Assembly: GCA_019117285.1 (NCBI GenBank) | Contig: DXAA01000001.1 | Coordinates: forward strand, 1-64,000 | DNA length: 64,000 bases | Direction: 5' to 3' | Source of the DNA: Candidatus Limosilactobacillus intestinigallinarum | Lineage (GTDB): Bacteria > Bacillota > Bacilli > Lactobacillales > Lactobacillaceae | Part shown: positions 9,789 to 21,376 of the stretch, piece by piece | How the letters are laid out: every line of letters starts with the position of its first letter | Numbering within the stretch: the first letter of the stretch is position 1 | Position numbers and translations under genes: made by a program | Notes under the pieces: generated by a model | Seen by the model: only the letters and a program-made list of their open reading frames with translations | Told to the model about the DNA's origin: nothing | Databases searched by the model: none

Positions 9789-11438
9789 ATGATGGATACA
9801 ATCGTCCACTTCATGGTGAACAATCAAGTTTTTACCCTATTTGTCTGCATGGCCCTCGGCTTTGCGATCGGTAACTACAAGATCGGTGGCAAGTTCAACA
9901 TTGGGGCGACGGTGGGGACCCTGATCGTGACCCTGATCGTCGGCCAGATTGGGGCCTTTCCGCGTAACGAGATGTTGGGCACGATCTTCTTTGGTGCCTT
10001 CATGTTCTCGGTTGGCTACCGGATCGGCCCCCAGTTGTTGGTCAGCCTGCGTCTGTTTGGGGTCCGCATTGTTATTGCCAGTCTCTTCTGGATGGTGACG
10101 GCCTTCCTGGTCGGCTGGGGGCTGTTTGCGGCCTGCCACATCGGGCCGGGAATCGCGGCCGGGGTCATCTCCGGTTCGCTGACCCAGTCGGCCACCGTGG
10201 CCAGCTCGCTGCAGACGATCGGCGCGCTGCCGGTCAGCCACGCGGTCAAGACCACCTACGAGGCCCAGCTACCCGTCGCCTACGCTCTGACCTACGTCTT
10301 TGGTACCCTGGGGGTCATCATCTTCCTGCGGGACCTGGCACCCAAGATGATGGGAATCACTATCGAGCAGCAGGGACCACAGATGGCGCGGAAGTACCAC
10401 TTCCACGCCAAGAACCCGAACCCGACCTGGCGGCGGACCTACCAGGTTGCCGTTGACTCACCGTTGGTGGGGAAGACGATCGCCGAGTTTAACAAGTGGA
10501 CCGATTATCACATCATCGCCTTGGCCGTCTTCCATGGTCACAAAATGACCGACCACCTCGAATACCAGATCAAGCCTGGCGACCTGGTGACCGTGATTGG
10601 CTACGCAGTTCACTTCGACCGCCTCCACCAAGTGCGGGGGATCAAGGAAGTCCTGACGCCGACTAATGCGCCTCAGGAACGGAAATTCGTCCTCGGTAAG
10701 AAGTTTAAGCCGGTCCAGTTGGCGATTCTGCGTCAGCACGGGGTCTTCATCAACATTCAGGACCCGATCACCGGTAACGAGCAGTTGGTTAACCAGCTGC
10801 GTCCCGGGGATGTGATCTCCCTGACCGGGAATACCTCGCGGACGGCCAACATCCTCCACCAGCTCGGTCGCTGGGCTACCACCGACCAGGCGATCAACTA
10901 TGTTTTGTTCTCGCTGGGGATCGGTGGGGCTTCCCTTTTGGGGATTATCGGCTTAAAATTAAATGGTATTCCCTTGCAACTGGGGAACGGGACCGCGGCG
11001 CTGATCATGGGCCTGGTCCTGAGTTCCTGGATTGACCGGCACCGCGACTACAAGTCGATCCCGGAGACGGTGACGAACTTCATGCAGAGCTTCGGTCTGA
11101 CCCTCTTCGTGGGGACGGTCGGCCTGCAGTCGGCCCAGGCCTTTACCGGGGCAATCAAGAGTCTTGGCTTTGGGGTGTTGATCGTCGGGGCAGTGATCTC
11201 GATTGTCCCGCACCTGCTGACCCTCCTGTTTGGGCGGTACGTACTGCGGATGGAACCCCTGGCCCTGCTGGGGGCGCTGACCGGCTCTGGGACGATTGCC
11301 GCTGCCATGAGTGAGATCTCGCAGAAGGCCGGACCCGAGGGTGGGGCTTACTACGCCGCCGCCTTTACCCCCGCCTTCGTTGTTGGTAACATCGGAATCA
11401 CCCTGCTGGGCCCGATCTTCGTGGCCCTGCTGTCATGA
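9789..11438 (+). CDS. AspT/YidE-type transporter (aspartate:alanine exchanger family)
   Basis: 549 aa: two AspT/YidE membrane halves flanking TrkA-C-like domains. Confidence 0.82.
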   Translation: MMDTIVHFMVNNQVFTLFVCMALGFAIGNYKIGGKFNIGATVGTLIVTLIVGQIGAFPRNEMLGTIFFGAFMFSVGYRIGPQLLVSLRLFGVRIVIASLFWMVTAFLVGWGLFAACHIGPGIAAGVISGSLTQSATVASSLQTIGALPVSHAVKTTYEAQLPVAYALTYVFGTLGVIIFLRDLAPKMMGITIEQQGPQMARKYHFHAKNPNPTWRRTYQVAVDSPLVGKTIAEFNKWTDYHIIALAVFHGHKMTDHLEYQIKPGDLVTVIGYAVHFDRLHQVRGIKEVLTPTNAPQERKFVLGKKFKPVQLAILRQHGVFINIQDPITGNEQLVNQLRPGDVISLTGNTSRTANILHQLGRWATTDQAINYVLFSLGIGGASLLGIIGLKLNGIPLQLGNGTAALIMGLVLSSWIDRHRDYKSIPETVTNFMQSFGLTLFVGTVGLQSAQAFTGAIKSLGFGVLIVGAVISIVPHLLTLLFGRYVLRMEPLALLGALTGSGTIAAAMSEISQKAGPEGGAYYAAAFTPAFVVGNIGITLLGPIFVALLS

Positions 11439-11463
11439 TTAAATAAGAAAGGTAACAATTACT

Positions 11464-12177
11464 ATGAAACAATTCTTTACTGTACTTGGCGGGATGGGGA
11501 CCCTGGCCACCGAGAGTTACGTCCGGATCCTCGACGCCCGGACCCCGATCCATCGCGACCAGGATTACCTGAACTACATTGTGGTTAACCACGCCACGGT
11601 GCCGGACCGGACTACCTGGATCCTGGACCACAGCAAGCCGGATTACAACCTGGACCTGATCGAGGACATCAAGCAGCAGAGCCTGCTCAAGCCTGCCTTC
11701 TTCGTCCTGATCTGCAATACGGCCCACTACGCCTTTGATAAGCTGCAGGCAGCCACCGACATTCCGATTCTGAACATGCTTCAGGAGACGGTCAACGCGA
11801 TCAAGCAGATCAAGCCGGACGCTAAGAAGGTTGGTCTGTTGGCGACCCGGGGGACGGTGGAAGCCGGCCTCTATGACCACTACATCACCGACGCCGGCTA
11901 TGAAGAGATCAAGCCGACCCCGGAGATTCTCGACATGACCGAGGACCTCATCTACCACGACATCAAGGAGAGTGGCCATTCCAACGGCGCTAAGTATCAT
12001 GAATTGGTGCGGCGGATGATCGAGGAAGAGGGGGCCGACATTGTCATCCTCGGCTGCACCGAACTGTCCTACGCTGAGGAGATGAACCCGGAGACCCAGT
12101 ACCCGGTTGCCGATTCCCAGTCGATCATTGTCGACCGGTCACTGGAGAAGGGCCTGGCCCTGCGGCAAAACAAATAG
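11464..12177 (+). CDS. Aspartate/glutamate racemase family protein
   Basis: GGMGTLATESY, ICNTAHYAFDKL, ILGCTELSYAEE catalytic Cys motifs. Confidence 0.88.
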   Translation: MKQFFTVLGGMGTLATESYVRILDARTPIHRDQDYLNYIVVNHATVPDRTTWILDHSKPDYNLDLIEDIKQQSLLKPAFFVLICNTAHYAFDKLQAATDIPILNMLQETVNAIKQIKPDAKKVGLLATRGTVEAGLYDHYITDAGYEEIKPTPEILDMTEDLIYHDIKESGHSNGAKYHELVRRMIEEEGADIVILGCTELSYAEEMNPETQYPVADSQSIIVDRSLEKGLALRQNK

Positions 12178-12181
12178 AAAT

Positions 12182-12236
12182 CAAGCAGGATTTCACGATT
12201 GGTTATCACAACCGATGGTGGAATCCTGCTTTTCTT
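12182..12236 (+). terminator. Rho-independent terminator
   Basis: aagcaggattTcac...gtggaatcctgcttttc. Confidence 0.85.
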
Positions 12237-12338
12237 TATTACATTTGGCGGGCAGCGTAGGTTGATTGGTCTAGATAACTAACATCGTGTTAAAATAAGA
12301 TCCAGTAATGAGAATCATTTGGCTTGAGGAGAAAGAAA

Positions 12339-13040
12339 ATGGGATCACCAGTATATATTCAGATTCATAATCAATTACGCGAAAACATTGAAAGTGGCAA
12401 GTGGACGGTCGGCCAGAAGATTCCGGCCGAACGGGAACTAGCGGCCAGCTTCGACGTCAGCCGGATGACACTGCGCCAGGCGATCCAGGCCCTGGTCGAC
12501 GAGGGGATCCTGGAGCGGCGCGTTGGGTCCGGGACCTTCGTGGCCAATCGTAAGGTCCAGGAGAAGATGTCGGGGGTGACCAGCTTCACCGAGCTGATGC
12601 AGGCCTCGGGCAAACGGGCTTCCAGTAAGACGATCTCCTACCACCTGACGATTCCGTCGCAGACAGAGATCGAGAAGCTCCAGCTGCCGGCCGGGGCTAA
12701 GGTACTGCGGATGGAACGGATCCGTTATGGCAACGACGTCCCGCTCTGTTACGAGGTGGCGACCGTGCCGGCCAAGCTGGTTGAGGGCTTCAGTAAGAGT
12801 GAAGTGACCAGCTCCTTCTACCGGACCCTGGAGGAGAAGGCCCACCTCTATCCGGGTCACGCCACCCAGGCGGTCTCGGCCACCACGGCCACCGAAAAGA
12901 TCGCTACCTATCTGCAGATCAAGCGGGGGGATGCGCTGTTGCGGATGACCCAGCTATCCTACCTGCAGGACGGTCGGCCGTTTGAATACGTCCACACCCA
13001 GTACGTTGGCTCCCGCTTTGAGTTCGTGCTGGAGAAGTAG
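12339..13040 (+). CDS. GntR family transcriptional regulator with UTRA domain
   Basis: YIQIHNQLRENIESGKWTVGQKIPAERELAASFDVSRMTLRQAIQAL wHTH; C-terminal UTRA. Confidence 0.9.
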   Translation: MGSPVYIQIHNQLRENIESGKWTVGQKIPAERELAASFDVSRMTLRQAIQALVDEGILERRVGSGTFVANRKVQEKMSGVTSFTELMQASGKRASSKTISYHLTIPSQTEIEKLQLPAGAKVLRMERIRYGNDVPLCYEVATVPAKLVEGFSKSEVTSSFYRTLEEKAHLYPGHATQAVSATTATEKIATYLQIKRGDALLRMTQLSYLQDGRPFEYVHTQYVGSRFEFVLEK

Positions 13041-13089
13041 TCGTTTCGTGCTACAATAACGATATTATATTTTGAGAGGATTAAGATTC

Positions 13090-14562
13090 ATGAAATTCAA
13101 TTATCCCGATGATAGTTTGGCCCTGCACACCGATGCCTATGAGCTGAGCATGATGCAGACCTATTGGAAGCAGGGGGTCGGTAACCGTCGCGCCGTCTTT
13201 GAGGCCTTCTTCCGGAAGATGCCGTTCCAGAATGGCTACGCGGTTTACGCTGGGCTTGACCACATCATCCGCTACATTAAGCAGCTTCACTTCACGGATA
13301 GCGACATCGCCTACCTCAAGTCGACCGACCAGTATGACGACGACTTTCTGGAGTACCTGCGCAACTTCAAGTTCACTGGTTCGATCCGCAGTTTTGAGGA
13401 AGGGGACTTTGTCTTCAACCACGAACCGATCTTTCAGGTTGACGCCCCAATCATCGAGGGCCAGCTGATTGAGACGGCCATCCTGAACATCCTCAATTAC
13501 CAGATCATGGTGGCCACCAAGGCATCGCGGATCAAGTCGATCGTCGGTGACCAGAGCGTGATGGAGTTCGGCTCACGGCGGGCGCAGGAGTTTGATGCCT
13601 CCATCTGGGGGACCCGGGCGGCTTACATTGGCGGTTTCAACGCCACCAGTAATGTCCGGGCCGGCAAACTCTTCGGAATTCCGATCTCCGGGACCCATGC
13701 TCACGCCCTCGTCCAGGCCTACCGGAATGACTACGACGCTTTCAAGGCCTACGCCCAGACCCATCGTGACTGTGTCTTTCTCGTCGACACCTTCGATACC
13801 TTGAAGAGCGGGGTACCGACCGCCATCCGGGTGGCCAAGGAATTTGGCGACAAGATCAACTTCATTGGGGTCCGGATCGACAGTGGTGACCTGGCTTCCT
13901 TATCTAAGCGGGTTCGGACGATGCTGGATGAGGCTGGCTTTCCGGAAGTGAAGATCTTTGCTTCCAACGGCCTCGACGAGAAGACCATCCAGAACCTGAA
14001 GATGCAGGGGGCCAAGATCGACGTCTGGGGGATCGGTACTAAGCTGATCACCGCCTACGACCAGCCGACCCTGGGCGCAGTCTACAAGCTAGTGGCCGTC
14101 GAGGATGATAATGGTCAGCTGGTCGACACCATCAAGCTGTCGAACAATGTGACCAAGATGTCAACGCCGGGCAAGAAGCAGGTTTGGCGGATTAACGATC
14201 GGGTCGACGGTAAGAGCGAGGGTGATTACATCACCTTGGCCGACGAAAACCCGTGCACTCAAGATTCGCTGAACATGTTCAACCCGAACTTCCCCCTTCA
14301 GCAAAAGGACGTCAGTGACTTCATCGCCCGGCCGATGCTCAAGGACATCTGGAAGGACGGCGAGTTTGTCTACGATGAACCAACCCTGGACGAGATCCGC
14401 GATCATCGGACGGCCAGCATGGACGCCCTCTGGGATGAGTACAAACGCGACCTCAACCCCGAGGTCTACCCGGTCGACCTTTCCCAGAAGTGCTACGATA
14501 ACAAGCTGGCGATGATTCACCACATTCATGAATACGTTAAGACACTCGGTCATAAGGAGTGA
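13090..14562 (+). CDS. pncB: Nicotinate phosphoribosyltransferase
   Basis: [40 protein letters not shown]. Confidence 0.93.
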   Translation: MKFNYPDDSLALHTDAYELSMMQTYWKQGVGNRRAVFEAFFRKMPFQNGYAVYAGLDHIIRYIKQLHFTDSDIAYLKSTDQYDDDFLEYLRNFKFTGSIRSFEEGDFVFNHEPIFQVDAPIIEGQLIETAILNILNYQIMVATKASRIKSIVGDQSVMEFGSRRAQEFDASIWGTRAAYIGGFNATSNVRAGKLFGIPISGTHAHALVQAYRNDYDAFKAYAQTHRDCVFLVDTFDTLKSGVPTAIRVAKEFGDKINFIGVRIDSGDLASLSKRVRTMLDEAGFPEVKIFASNGLDEKTIQNLKMQGAKIDVWGIGTKLITAYDQPTLGAVYKLVAVEDDNGQLVDTIKLSNNVTKMSTPGKKQVWRINDRVDGKSEGDYITLADENPCTQDSLNMFNPNFPLQQKDVSDFIARPMLKDIWKDGEFVYDEPTLDEIRDHRTASMDALWDEYKRDLNPEVYPVDLSQKCYDNKLAMIHHIHEYVKTLGHKE

Positions 14563-14567
14563 TAGCC

Positions 14568-15395
14568 ATGCGGAAAATGCAGGAACAGATTATTGATGAT
14601 TTGAAGGTTAGCCCCAACATCGACCCCCGAGAAGAGGTCGAGAAGCGGGTTAAGTTCATCCACGACTTCATGCAGAAGACGGGGATGAAGACGATTGTGT
14701 TGGGAATCTCCGGGGGCCAAGACTCTACGCTGGCTGGTCGGCTCTGTCAGCTGGCGGTTGAGCAGCGGCGCCGGGAGACCAATGATGATGCCTATCAGTT
14801 TATCGCGGTCCGGCTGCCCTATGGTACCCAGGCGGACGAGTCTGACGCCATGGAGGCCATCAACGACTTCATTAAGCCCGACAAGACAATGCGGGTCAAC
14901 ATCAAGCCGGCCACGGACGCGATGGTGAAATCACTGGAAGAGGCGGGCGCTGACATCAGTGACTTCAACAAGGGGAACATCAAGGCCCGCCAGCGGATGA
15001 TCGTCCAATATGCCATCGCCGGTCAGTACGGCGGGGCCGTTGTGGGGACGGATCACGCCGCGGAAGCCGTTACCGGTTTTTACACCAAATTCGGTGACGG
15101 CGGGGCAGACATTACCCCACTGTCTGGCCTGGACAAGCGGCAGGGCAAGGCCCTCCTGCAGTACCTCAAGGCTCCGGCTAACCTGTATGAGAAGACGCCA
15201 ACCGCCGATCTGGAGGATGACAAGCCGATGCGGGCAGATGAGGCAGCCCTGGGTGTCTGCTACGAGGACATTGATAACTACCTGGAAGGACACGTGATCG
15301 CTGAAAAGGCGGCTGAAAAGATCGAGGACTGGTACAAGAAGACCCGTCACAAGCGTCACCAACCGATCACACCACTGGATACCTGGTGGAAGTAG
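14568..15395 (+). CDS. nadE: NH3-dependent NAD+ synthetase
   Basis: [19 protein letters not shown]-loop; [23 protein letters not shown]. Confidence 0.95.
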   Translation: MRKMQEQIIDDLKVSPNIDPREEVEKRVKFIHDFMQKTGMKTIVLGISGGQDSTLAGRLCQLAVEQRRRETNDDAYQFIAVRLPYGTQADESDAMEAINDFIKPDKTMRVNIKPATDAMVKSLEEAGADISDFNKGNIKARQRMIVQYAIAGQYGGAVVGTDHAAEAVTGFYTKFGDGGADITPLSGLDKRQGKALLQYLKAPANLYEKTPTADLEDDKPMRADEAALGVCYEDIDNYLEGHVIAEKAAEKIEDWYKKTRHKRHQPITPLDTWWK

Positions 15396-15413
15396 AGTTT
15401 TAACGGAGGATTT

Positions 15414-17591
15414 ATGGACGAAAAGACACTGCAGCTAGTTAGTCAGCAATTACCAGATCTGAAGAAGGGCCAGATCAAGGCGGCCCTGCAACTGATGGAC
15501 GAGGGGAACACGATTCCCTTCATCGCCCGTTACCGCAAGGAGGCCACGGGAACCCTTGATGAGGTCCAGTTGCAGACGGTTCGTGACCAGTACCGCCACG
15601 TCACCAACCTGCTGGAACGTCAGGAGACCGTCATCAATAAGATCAAGGAGCAGGGAAAACTGACCCCGGCCCTGGAGAAGCAAATCAGGGCGGCCACGGA
15701 GCTTCAGGAGGTGGAGGATCTCTACCTTCCTTACAAGCAGAAGCGCCAGACCAAGGCCCAGAAGGCGAAGGCGGCCGGCCTGGCCCCCCTGGCCAACTGG
15801 CTGCTGACCTACCCGGACGACGACCTAACCACGGCGGCAGCGAAGTATGTCAACGACGAGGTGCCGGACGCCCAGGCGGCCCTGGATGGGGCCCATGAAA
15901 TCCTGGCGGAGGCGATCAGCGAGATGGCCACGGTCCGTGGTTGGCTACGCGACTACACGACCAATCACGGCCAGCTGGTCACCAAGCTGAAGCGCAACGG
16001 CGAGGCCAAAGATGAGCTGGGTACCTACAAGCAGTACTACGACTTTGCTGCTCCGGTGAAGGATCTCAGTTCCTACCAGATCTTGGCGATCAACCGGGGT
16101 GAAAAGGCGGGGGTCCTCAGCGTCAAGATTACCGTTGACACCAATGCGGTACTGAACTACCTTCACTTCCGGCTTATCCGGACCAGTAAGCGCAACGCTG
16201 CCACCGCCTTCATCACCGCGGCCTATACGGACGCGCTCAAGCGTTTCTTGGGTCCAGCAATCGAACGGGAGCTGCGTCGTCAGCTGACTGAACAGGCGGA
16301 CATCCAAGCAATCAAGGTCTTTGGTGAGAACCTCTACCACCTCCTGATGCAGGCGCCGATCAAGGGCAAGGTCGTGATGGGCTTTGACCCTGCCTACCGG
16401 ACCGGGTGTAAGCTGGCGATCCTTGACGAAAACGGCAAGTTCCTGACCAAGGCGGTCATCTATCCGCACGAGCCGGCCCCCGCAAAGAAGCGGGCCGCTG
16501 CGGAGGGGGAGTTTTGTCAGCTGATCGAGCAGTACGGGGTTGAGATGGTTGCGATCGGTAATGGAACCGCCAGTCGGGAGTCCGAGAAGTTCGTGGCCGC
16601 GGCCCTGAAGAAGCTCTCCCGACCGATCTACTACGTGATTGTCAACGAGGCCGGGGCATCCGTCTACTCCGCCAGTGAGGCGGCCCGGGAGGAGTTCCCG
16701 AACCTCCACGTTGAGCAGCGGAGCGCCATCAGCATTGGCCGCCGTCTCCAGGATCCCCTGGCGGAGCTGGTCAAGATCGACCCCCAGGCCATTGGGGTCG
16801 GTCAGTACCAGCACGATCTGCCGAAGAAGGAACTGGGGCTGGCCCTAGACGACGTGGTTGAGCGGGCGGTCAATCGGGTTGGGGTTAACCTCAACACTGC
16901 CAGTTACCAGTTGTTGACTCAGATCTCGGGGCTCAATAAGACTATCGCCCGGAACATTGTTCACTTCCGCGATGAGCATGGTCGCTACACGAACCGAACT
17001 CAGCTGAAGAAGGTCCCGCGCCTCGGGCCCAAGTCATACCAGCAGGCGGTTGGCTTCCTGCGAATTCCTGCCGGTGAGAACCCGCTGGACAACACGGATG
17101 TCCATCCGGAGAGTTATGGGATTGCGACACGGATCATGAATGACACCGGAATCGCAATTGACGATCTTGGGACGGCAGCGGCTACCAAGCGGCTGGCGAC
17201 GGTTGATCCGGCAGCCTACACGACGGCGAAGGTTGGGGAGGAGACGGTCAATGACATCATTGACTCCCTCAAGAAACCGGGCCGCGACCTCCGGGACGGG
17301 ATGCCAACCCCGCTGTTGCGTCACGACGTCATGACGATCGAGGACCTGAAACCAGGGATGAAACTTCAGGGGACCGTTCGCAACGTGGTTGATTTTGGGG
17401 CCTTTGTTGACATCGGCGTTAAGCATGATGGCCTGGTCCACGTCTCCAAGATGAGTAAGAAGTTCATCCGGGACCCACGAACCGTCGTGGCGGTCGGGGA
17501 CATTGTCGACGTCTGGATCGATGATGTCGACCTGAAGCGGCAGCGGATCCAGCTGACGATGGTTGCCCCGAAGAAGGCCGACAATGGATAA
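15414..17591 (+). CDS. tex: Tex-like RNA-binding protein (S1 domain)
   Basis: 725 aa; IPFIARYRKEATGTLDE, GFDPAYRTGCKLA, C-terminal S1 domain. Confidence 0.92.
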   Translation: MDEKTLQLVSQQLPDLKKGQIKAALQLMDEGNTIPFIARYRKEATGTLDEVQLQTVRDQYRHVTNLLERQETVINKIKEQGKLTPALEKQIRAATELQEVEDLYLPYKQKRQTKAQKAKAAGLAPLANWLLTYPDDDLTTAAAKYVNDEVPDAQAALDGAHEILAEAISEMATVRGWLRDYTTNHGQLVTKLKRNGEAKDELGTYKQYYDFAAPVKDLSSYQILAINRGEKAGVLSVKITVDTNAVLNYLHFRLIRTSKRNAATAFITAAYTDALKRFLGPAIERELRRQLTEQADIQAIKVFGENLYHLLMQAPIKGKVVMGFDPAYRTGCKLAILDENGKFLTKAVIYPHEPAPAKKRAAAEGEFCQLIEQYGVEMVAIGNGTASRESEKFVAAALKKLSRPIYYVIVNEAGASVYSASEAAREEFPNLHVEQRSAISIGRRLQDPLAELVKIDPQAIGVGQYQHDLPKKELGLALDDVVERAVNRVGVNLNTASYQLLTQISGLNKTIARNIVHFRDEHGRYTNRTQLKKVPRLGPKSYQQAVGFLRIPAGENPLDNTDVHPESYGIATRIMNDTGIAIDDLGTAAATKRLATVDPAAYTTAKVGEETVNDIIDSLKKPGRDLRDGMPTPLLRHDVMTIEDLKPGMKLQGTVRNVVDFGAFVDIGVKHDGLVHVSKMSKKFIRDPRTVVAVGDIVDVWIDDVDLKRQRIQLTMVAPKKADNG

Positions 17592-18030
17592 TCAAGAGTT
17601 ACAAAGACTAACCGAGCAATGGTCGTTGGAATACTTCCAGCGGCCTTTTCTACACCGGATCGTGTTCAATGCCCGGCTGAAGACGACGGGGGGCCGTTAC
17701 CACCTGGCTGACCACCACATTGACATCAACCCGCTGATGTACACCGACCTGAAGGGGGTGGTCCTCCACGAGCTGTGTCACTACCACCTGCACCTGACCG
17801 GCCAGGACTACCACCACCGCAGTCCGGCCTTCAAACACCTCCTGGCCCGGGTCGGTGGTTCTCGGTATGCGCCTCCGACCAGTAAGGCCCGCCACCGGCG
17901 CCGGGCGCGATGGCTCTACCAGTGTCAGGGATGTGGGGCCTTGGTTGCCCGCCAACGCCGGTTTAACACCGCTCGCTACGTCTGCCGACGGTGTGGGGGC
18001 CGATTTAAATTAATTAATTTAAAAAAGTAG
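17584..18030 (+). CDS. SprT-like family protein
   Basis: HELCHYHLHLTGQDYHH metalloprotease-like motif and C-terminal zinc ribbon CxxC...CRRCGG; starts at ATG 17584 overlapping tex. Confidence 0.88.
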   Translation: MDNQELQRLTEQWSLEYFQRPFLHRIVFNARLKTTGGRYHLADHHIDINPLMYTDLKGVVLHELCHYHLHLTGQDYHHRSPAFKHLLARVGGSRYAPPTSKARHRRRARWLYQCQGCGALVARQRRFNTARYVCRRCGGRFKLINLKK

Positions 18031-18079
18031 TTGCCAAGTAGGGTCACGTTTGCTATAATAATTTCTGTTGATGAGATAT

Positions 18080-18165
18080 GCGGCCGTGGCGGAACTGGCA
18101 GACGCGTAAGATTAAGGATCTTATGGTCAATTATGACCGTGGAGGTTCAAGTCCTCTCGGCCGCA
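18080..18165 (+). tRNA. tRNA-Leu (TAA)
   Basis: Class II tRNA, acceptor GCGGCCG/CGGCCGC, anticodon atTAAgg. Confidence 0.93.
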
Positions 18166-18265
18166 CTACTAAAGCACCTAGTCATTTGACTGGGTGCTTT
18201 TTTGTTTTTAAATATTTTCTAGCTTGTCTAATAATCACGGGATCATCAGACATTCACTGAATTAC

Positions 18266-18295
18266 TTGTCTTCCACGGCTTGTAAGCGCTATACT
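18266..18295 (+). promoter_or_regulatory. lacL promoter with overlapping cre site
   Basis: TTGTCT-18-TATACT; TTGTAAGCGCTATAC at 18280-18294 matches 13/15 of WTGNAARCGNWWWCA. Confidence 0.6.
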
Positions 18296-18331
18296 TAAAG
18301 GTGAAACTTACTTTATGAGGAGGATTTTTTA

Positions 18332-20281
18332 ATGGATGCAGATATCAAATGGTTAGATGATCCGGAGACGTTCCGGGTTAACCAGCTTCCTGCGCACAGT
18401 GACCATCACTACTATGGCAACTATGCAGAGTGGGCAGCCGGCGCCAGTCGCTTTACACAGTCCCTCGATGGTCAGTGGCAATTCAAATTTGCCCAGACTC
18501 CCCAAGAACGGTTGCACGGTTTCTATGGATTGGACCAGGATACCACGGACTTCGATTCAATCACCGTGCCCAGCGAGATCGAGATGAACGATTACGCCCA
18601 GAACAACTACATCAACACCCTGATTCCGTGGGAAGGGAAGATCTACCGGCGCCCAGCCTATGCCCTGCGTGCCGATGATGACCAGGCCGGCTCCTTCAGC
18701 ACTGGCAGTGATAACACGGTCGGCATGTACCGGAAGACCTTTGACCTGGACCCCGCTCTGCGTGGCAAGGAGATCCGGGTCCGGTTCGAGGGGGTCGAGC
18801 GGGCCATGTACCTCTGGCTTAACGGCCACTTCATTGGGTACGCCGAGGACAGCTTCACCCCGTCCGAGTTTGACCTGACCCCGTACATTCAGGATGAGGG
18901 TAACGTGATGGCGGTTGAGGTCTTCAAGCACAGCACCGCTTCCTGGATCGAGGACCAGGATATGTTCCGCTTCTCCGGGATTTTCCGCAGCGTCAGCCTG
19001 TTGGCCCAGCCGGTGACCCACGTTGAAGACATGACGATCCGACCGGTAGTGGAGGACAACTTCAAGGATGCCCGCTTCAACCTCAGCCTCAAGCTGGCCG
19101 GTGAACAGGCTGGAAGTGTCCACGTCATGGTTAAGGATGCCGATGGTAATGGCCTGCTGGACCAGACCCTGCCGGTATCTGAGGACGTCGACCTGACCGA
19201 TGTTGACTTCAAGGATGTCCACCTCTGGGACAACCACGATCCCTACCTCTACCAGCTGCTGGTTGAGGTTCGCGATTCGGCTGGTCAACTGCTGGAACTC
19301 GTTCCGTACCGATTTGGCTTCCGGCGGATCGAGATCAATGATGACCACGTGGTATTGCTCAACGGCAAGCGCCTGATCATCAACGGGGTCAACCGGCACG
19401 AGTGGGACGACCACCGCGGCCGGGCGATCACGATGGCCGACATGACGAAGGACATCGCCACCTTCAAGGAAAACAATATCAACGCCGTCCGGACCTGCCA
19501 CTACCCGGACCAGATTCCGTGGTACTACCTCTGTGATCAAAACGGGATCTACATGATGGCCGAGAATAACCTCGAGTCCCACGCCACTTGGCAGAAGATG
19601 GGGGCCATCGAGCCATCATATAACGTGCCGGGTTCCGTTCCGCAGTGGAAGGAGGCCGTCGTTGACCGGGCCCGGAGTAACTACGAGACCTTCAAGAACC
19701 ATACGGCGATCCTCTTCTGGTCACTGGGGAACGAATCGTTTGCCGGTGACAACCTGGTCGCCATGAACAAGTTCTACAAGGAGCACGATGACAGCCGCCT
19801 GACCCACTACGAGGGCGTTTGCCACACCCACGACTACAGCAAGCAGATCCCGAGCCTGGATCCAAAGGGCTACCTGCCGGCCAGTGGGACCAAGGACTAC
19901 CGTGACCAGATCTCCGACGTGGAGAGCTGGATGTACCTGCCACCAAAGCAGGTCGAGGAATACCTGAAGAACAACCCGGACAAGCCGTTTATGGAGTGTG
20001 AGTACATGCACGATATGGGTAACTCCGACGGGGGAATGGGTTCCTACATCGAGCTGCTCGACAAGTACCCACAATACTTCGGTGGCTTTATCTGGGACTT
20101 TATTGACCAAGCAATCGCGGTCAAGGATCCGATCAGTGGTCAGGAGGTCATGCGCTACGGCGGTGACTTCGACGATCGGCACTCAGACTACGAATTCTCG
20201 GGTGACGGCCTGATGTTTGCGGACCGGACACCAAAACCAGCAATGCAGGAGGTACGGTACTACTATGGCTTACACAAATAA
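18332..20281 (+). CDS. lacL: Beta-galactosidase large subunit
   Basis: GH2 Lac[50 protein letters not shown]. Confidence 0.95.
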   Translation: MDADIKWLDDPETFRVNQLPAHSDHHYYGNYAEWAAGASRFTQSLDGQWQFKFAQTPQERLHGFYGLDQDTTDFDSITVPSEIEMNDYAQNNYINTLIPWEGKIYRRPAYALRADDDQAGSFSTGSDNTVGMYRKTFDLDPALRGKEIRVRFEGVERAMYLWLNGHFIGYAEDSFTPSEFDLTPYIQDEGNVMAVEVFKHSTASWIEDQDMFRFSGIFRSVSLLAQPVTHVEDMTIRPVVEDNFKDARFNLSLKLAGEQAGSVHVMVKDADGNGLLDQTLPVSEDVDLTDVDFKDVHLWDNHDPYLYQLLVEVRDSAGQLLELVPYRFGFRRIEINDDHVVLLNGKRLIINGVNRHEWDDHRGRAITMADMTKDIATFKENNINAVRTCHYPDQIPWYYLCDQNGIYMMAENNLESHATWQKMGAIEPSYNVPGSVPQWKEAVVDRARSNYETFKNHTAILFWSLGNESFAGDNLVAMNKFYKEHDDSRLTHYEGVCHTHDYSKQIPSLDPKGYLPASGTKDYRDQISDVESWMYLPPKQVEEYLKNNPDKPFMECEYMHDMGNSDGGMGSYIELLDKYPQYFGGFIWDFIDQAIAVKDPISGQEVMRYGGDFDDRHSDYEFSGDGLMFADRTPKPAMQEVRYYYGLHK

Positions 20282-21224
20282 ATTACACGTCATTTACGGC
20301 GACGGCGCCCTCGGGGTTGCTGGTGACGACTTCCACTATCTTTTCAGCTACGAGCGTGGGGGCCTGGAATCAATGAAGATCAAGGGCAAGGAATGGCTCT
20401 ACCGGGTCCCAACCCCGACCTTCTGGCGGGCCACGACCGACAACGACCGGGGGAACGGCTTCAACATTCGTTCCGCCCAGTGGGTCGGCGCCGACCTCTT
20501 CCAGAAATGTGTCGACATCGACCTGACCGTCGGTGACCACCACTTTGACGAACTACCGGTGGCACCACGGACCAACGACTTCACGGGTGACGAGATGGCC
20601 GATGGGGTCGTGATCAGCTATACCTTCGAGACGCTGACCACCCCGGCAACCCACGCCACGGTCAGTTACGAGGTCCAGGCGGACGGTCAGATCAAGGTCG
20701 GTGTTCACTACGCCGGCAAGAGCGGCCTGCCGGAGTTGCCGGTCTTCGGACTGCGGCTGATTATGCCGACTGAAGCAACCGGCTTCACCTATGAAGGCCT
20801 GTCCGGTGAGACCTATCCAGACCGGATGGCCGGAGCCACGCACGGGACCTTCACGGTGAAGGGGCTCCCGGTAGCTAAGTACCTGGTTCCCCAGGAGAAC
20901 GGGATGCACATGGCGACGGACTGGGTCAAAATCACCCGGAAGACTACTCAGAATAACGCTGACCACGACCGGACCCCGTTCAGTTTGAAGGTCGCCAAGG
21001 ATGACCGGCCGATCAATTTCAGTTGCCTGCCATACACGGCCGAGGAGCTGGAAAACGCCACTCACCTAGAGGAACTGCCGTTGGCGCGGCGGACCGTCCT
21101 GGTAATTGCCGGTGCCGTCCGCGGGGTCGGTGGGATTGATAGCTGGGGTGCCGACGTTGAAAAACGGTACCACATCCCGGCTGATCAGGACATCACCTTC
21201 TCATTTATCCTGAACGCTAAGTAG
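20265..21224 (+). CDS. lacM: Beta-galactosidase small subunit
   Basis: GH2 C-terminal domain ORF overlapping the lacL end by 17 nt; [13 protein letters not shown]. Confidence 0.93.
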   Translation: MAYTNKLHVIYGDGALGVAGDDFHYLFSYERGGLESMKIKGKEWLYRVPTPTFWRATTDNDRGNGFNIRSAQWVGADLFQKCVDIDLTVGDHHFDELPVAPRTNDFTGDEMADGVVISYTFETLTTPATHATVSYEVQADGQIKVGVHYAGKSGLPELPVFGLRLIMPTEATGFTYEGLSGETYPDRMAGATHGTFTVKGLPVAKYLVPQENGMHMATDWVKITRKTTQNNADHDRTPFSLKVAKDDRPINFSCLPYTAEELENATHLEELPLARRTVLVIAGAVRGVGGIDSWGADVEKRYHIPADQDITFSFILNAK

Positions 21225-21280
21225 TGAACTACCTGGCCGCCAACGACCGACATGGACCCTTAAAAGAACGTGTTTAAAAT

Positions 21281-21325
21281 TAATCACCACCAGCTTCTTC
21301 ATCAGCTGGTGGTGATCTGTTTTAA
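21281..21325 (+). terminator. lacLM terminator
   Basis: aatcaccaccagcttcttcatcagctggtggtgatctgtttt. Confidence 0.8.
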
Positions 21326-21328
21326 ATG

Positions 21329-21376
21329 GTAACGCCGTGCTGCCTCGATAGCATCGGGACAACACGGCGTTATTAT
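21329..21376 (-). terminator. Terminator of the convergent membrane-protein gene
   Basis: aacgccgtgctgcctcgatagcatcgggacaacacggcgtt inverted repeat. Confidence 0.65.
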
